From assembly GCA_024697645.1 (NCBI GenBank), contig JAILFH010000072.1, positions 1 through 64,000 on the forward strand: a stretch of 64,000 nt of DNA. Direction: 5' to 3'. Source of the DNA: Prevotella sp. GTDB taxonomy: Bacteria > Bacteroidota > Bacteroidia > Bacteroidales > Bacteroidaceae. The notes below the pieces were generated by a model that worked only from the letters and a program-made list of their open reading frames with translations, was not told the origin of the DNA and did no database searches. Of this stretch, positions 62,883-64,000 are shown one piece after another. A program made the position numbers and the translations under genes. Each line of letters begins with the position of its first letter. Position 1 is the first letter of the stretch.

Positions 62883-63509
62883 ATGACAAAGAAATCGCTT
62901 ATCACCCTTGCCTTCGCAGCCCTCATGAGCGGAAGCGTTATGGCACAAGACAAGATGGAACTGCCCTCACCACAGTTCGACGAGAAGAGTGCGTCGGTCA
63001 CGCTGGTAGAAGCCTTGTCGAAACGGCAGTCGGAACGCACCTATGCCTCAACAGATCTTTCGAAGCAGGAACTTTCGAACTTGCTCTGGGCCGCCTGTGG
63101 CATCAACCGCCCTGAGTCGAAACGCATCACTGCACCCTCAGCCATCAACGCTCAGGACATACTGGTCTATGTCTGTCGTGCTGACGGGGCGTGGCTTTAC
63201 AATGCTGAACAGAACACGCTGACCCGCGTCTCTACGCTCGACCTTCGCAAGGCAGTAGCAGGCAGACAGGAGTTTGCCGCATCGGCTCCAGTGAGTCTGG
63301 TGCTGGTGAGCGACATCAGCCGCGTGCACAACAATCGAGAGTTGGGCGCAATGGACGCAGGGTACGTTTCGGAGAACATCTACCTGGCCTGTACGGCGAT
63401 GGGACTAAAGACTGTTGCCCGCGCCACGATGGAGAGAGATGCCCTCGTACGTGAACTGGGCCTGAGCGACTCTCAAGTACCTATGTTGAATCATCCCGTC
63501 GGGAAATAA
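62883..63509 (+). CDS. Exported nitroreductase-family protein (SagB/ThcOx-like)
   Basis: A 208-residue nitroreductase-like protein with a signal peptide (MTKKSLITLAFAALMSGSVMAQ). The domain begins VEALSKRQSERTYASTDLSKQELSNLLWAACGINRP, where RQSxR is the FMN-phosphate contact, and continues with RITAPSAINAQDILVYV and DAGYVSENIYLACTAMGLKT (the C-terminal FMN pocket). It ends LNHPVGK. It should bind FMN outside the cytoplasm, which is unusual; the substrate is unknown. Its two-copy promoter lies upstream and pyk begins 14 bases downstream, so the two are probably cotranscribed. Confidence 0.88.
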   Translation: MTKKSLITLAFAALMSGSVMAQDKMELPSPQFDEKSASVTLVEALSKRQSERTYASTDLSKQELSNLLWAACGINRPESKRITAPSAINAQDILVYVCRADGAWLYNAEQNTLTRVSTLDLRKAVAGRQEFAASAPVSLVLVSDISRVHNNRELGAMDAGYVSENIYLACTAMGLKTVARATMERDALVRELGLSDSQVPMLNHPVGK

Positions 63510-63523
63510 AATATTTTCATGCT

Positions 63524-64000
63524 ATGAAACAGACTAAGATCGTTTGCTCAATCAGCGATTTCCGCTGCGACGTAGAGTTTCTGCGCAAACTCTTCTTTGC
63601 AGGAATGAATGTCGTCAGAATGAATACTGCACATGCTACGCAAGACGGCATGCGCCAAGTGATTAAGAATGTGCGCACAGTGTCGCCACATATCGGAATC
63701 CTCATCGACACGAAGGGTCCTGAGATTCGCTCGACACCCGTGAAGGAACCCATCAACTATAAGGCTGGCGACGTAGTGAAAGTGTTCGGACGTCCGGAAA
63801 TGGACACAACCCACGACATCGTGAACGTGTCGTATAAGGACTTCTGCAGCGACGTTCACGTTGGCGACCATATCCTCTTCGACGACGGAGCGCTCGACAT
63901 GCTGGTCATGGAGAACACCGGCCCGATGATTGTGGCACGAGTGGAGAACGAAGGTGTGCTCGGCTCGCGCAAGAGCGTAAATGTGCCGGGCGTTCATATC
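63524..64000 (+). CDS. pyk: Pyruvate kinase, N-terminal part (runs off the window)
   Basis: The first 159 codons of pyruvate kinase, open to the window end. The start MKQTKIVCSISDFRCDVEFLRKLFFAGMNVVRMNTAHAT is the family N-terminus with the conserved substrate-binding RMNTAH. GILIDTKGPEIRSTPV is the ADP/metal-binding segment, and the B domain begins at about residue 73 (KAGDVVKVFG...DFCSDVHVGDHILFDDG). It makes ATP and pyruvate from phosphoenolpyruvate. The remaining two-thirds lie outside the window. Confidence 0.93.
   Translation, partial: MKQTKIVCSISDFRCDVEFLRKLFFAGMNVVRMNTAHATQDGMRQVIKNVRTVSPHIGILIDTKGPEIRSTPVKEPINYKAGDVVKVFGRPEMDTTHDIVNVSYKDFCSDVHVGDHILFDDGALDMLVMENTGPMIVARVENEGVLGSRKSVNVPGVHI

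Noticed and set aside
62688..63040. Short minus-strand frames across the duplicated promoter
   Set aside because: They translate the 57-bp duplicated promoter block and the antisense of the nitroreductase gene.

Overview
The window looks like the chromosome of a gut- or rumen-type Bacteroidales bacterium, most likely Prevotella sensu lato. The reasons are: promoters of the Bacteroidetes type (TAnnTTTG, often with TTTG 19-20 bases upstream) before many genes; the Bacteroides-like arabinose locus with a Nudix-type regulator and the galM-galK-MFS locus; a homodimeric NifJ; a large secreted beta-helix protein ending in dockerin-like repeats; and intergenic DNA carrying the degenerate filler repeats common in this group. 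This assignment rests on gene content and motifs only. No rRNA, tRNA, IS element or CRISPR array was found.

Layout. 1-7.1 kb (minus strand): zinc metallopeptidase, tcdA, nifJ, DUF4143-type ATPase. 7.2-13.7 kb: an ATP-grasp-like protein, an unknown protein, an NhaC antiporter, a DUF1460 secreted hydrolase and a RelA-type (p)ppGpp synthetase. 13.8-24.2 kb (plus strand): one long sugar-activation and salvage cluster: DUF4301 protein, galacturonokinase-like GHMP kinase, nucleotidyltransferase, a 22-bp repeat array, UDP-glucuronate 4-epimerase, N-acetylneuraminate lyase, N-acylglucosamine 2-epimerase, an APH/AmgK-like kinase fused to a RapZ C-terminal domain, and an FAD protein. 24.2-30 kb: prmA, a Trp/Tyr/Gly-repeat secreted protein, an outer membrane protein, a GH10-like hydrolase. 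30-34 kb: rpiB, tkt, queC, a second 22-bp array, an AlaX-like editing protein. 34.4-46.2 kb (minus): arabinose genes (araB, araA, araD, araR, symporter, secreted mutarotase), then galP-galK-galM. 46.4-52.9 kb (minus): DEAD helicase, LptF/G permease, tgt, lon. 53-64 kb: tRNA1(Val) methyltransferase with a repeat insertion, a 1612-residue surface protein, DUF4332 protein, dinB, a secreted nitroreductase and the start of pyk, separated by long repeat-rich intergenic stretches.

The most promising unrecognised system is the 13.8-24.2 kb cluster. The GHMP kinase has the AHVD version of the galactokinase EHTD motif and matches the plant galacturonokinase pattern closely. The DUF4301 protein just upstream carries what I read as the GHG...NxDN motifs of UGPase/UDP-sugar pyrophosphorylases. 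With the UDP-glucuronate 4-epimerase these could convert galacturonate to UDP-GalA and UDP-GlcA as plants do. The second half could take sialic acid through ManNAc and GlcNAc to a sugar 1-phosphate and a nucleotide sugar. These functions are inferences from motifs and gene order.

Other unusual items are the two 22-bp-periodic arrays in opposite orientation, the nine-unit peptide repeat inside the tRNA methyltransferase, a duplicated 57-bp promoter segment before the nitroreductase, and three promoter/hairpin units in the spacer before the GH10-like gene.
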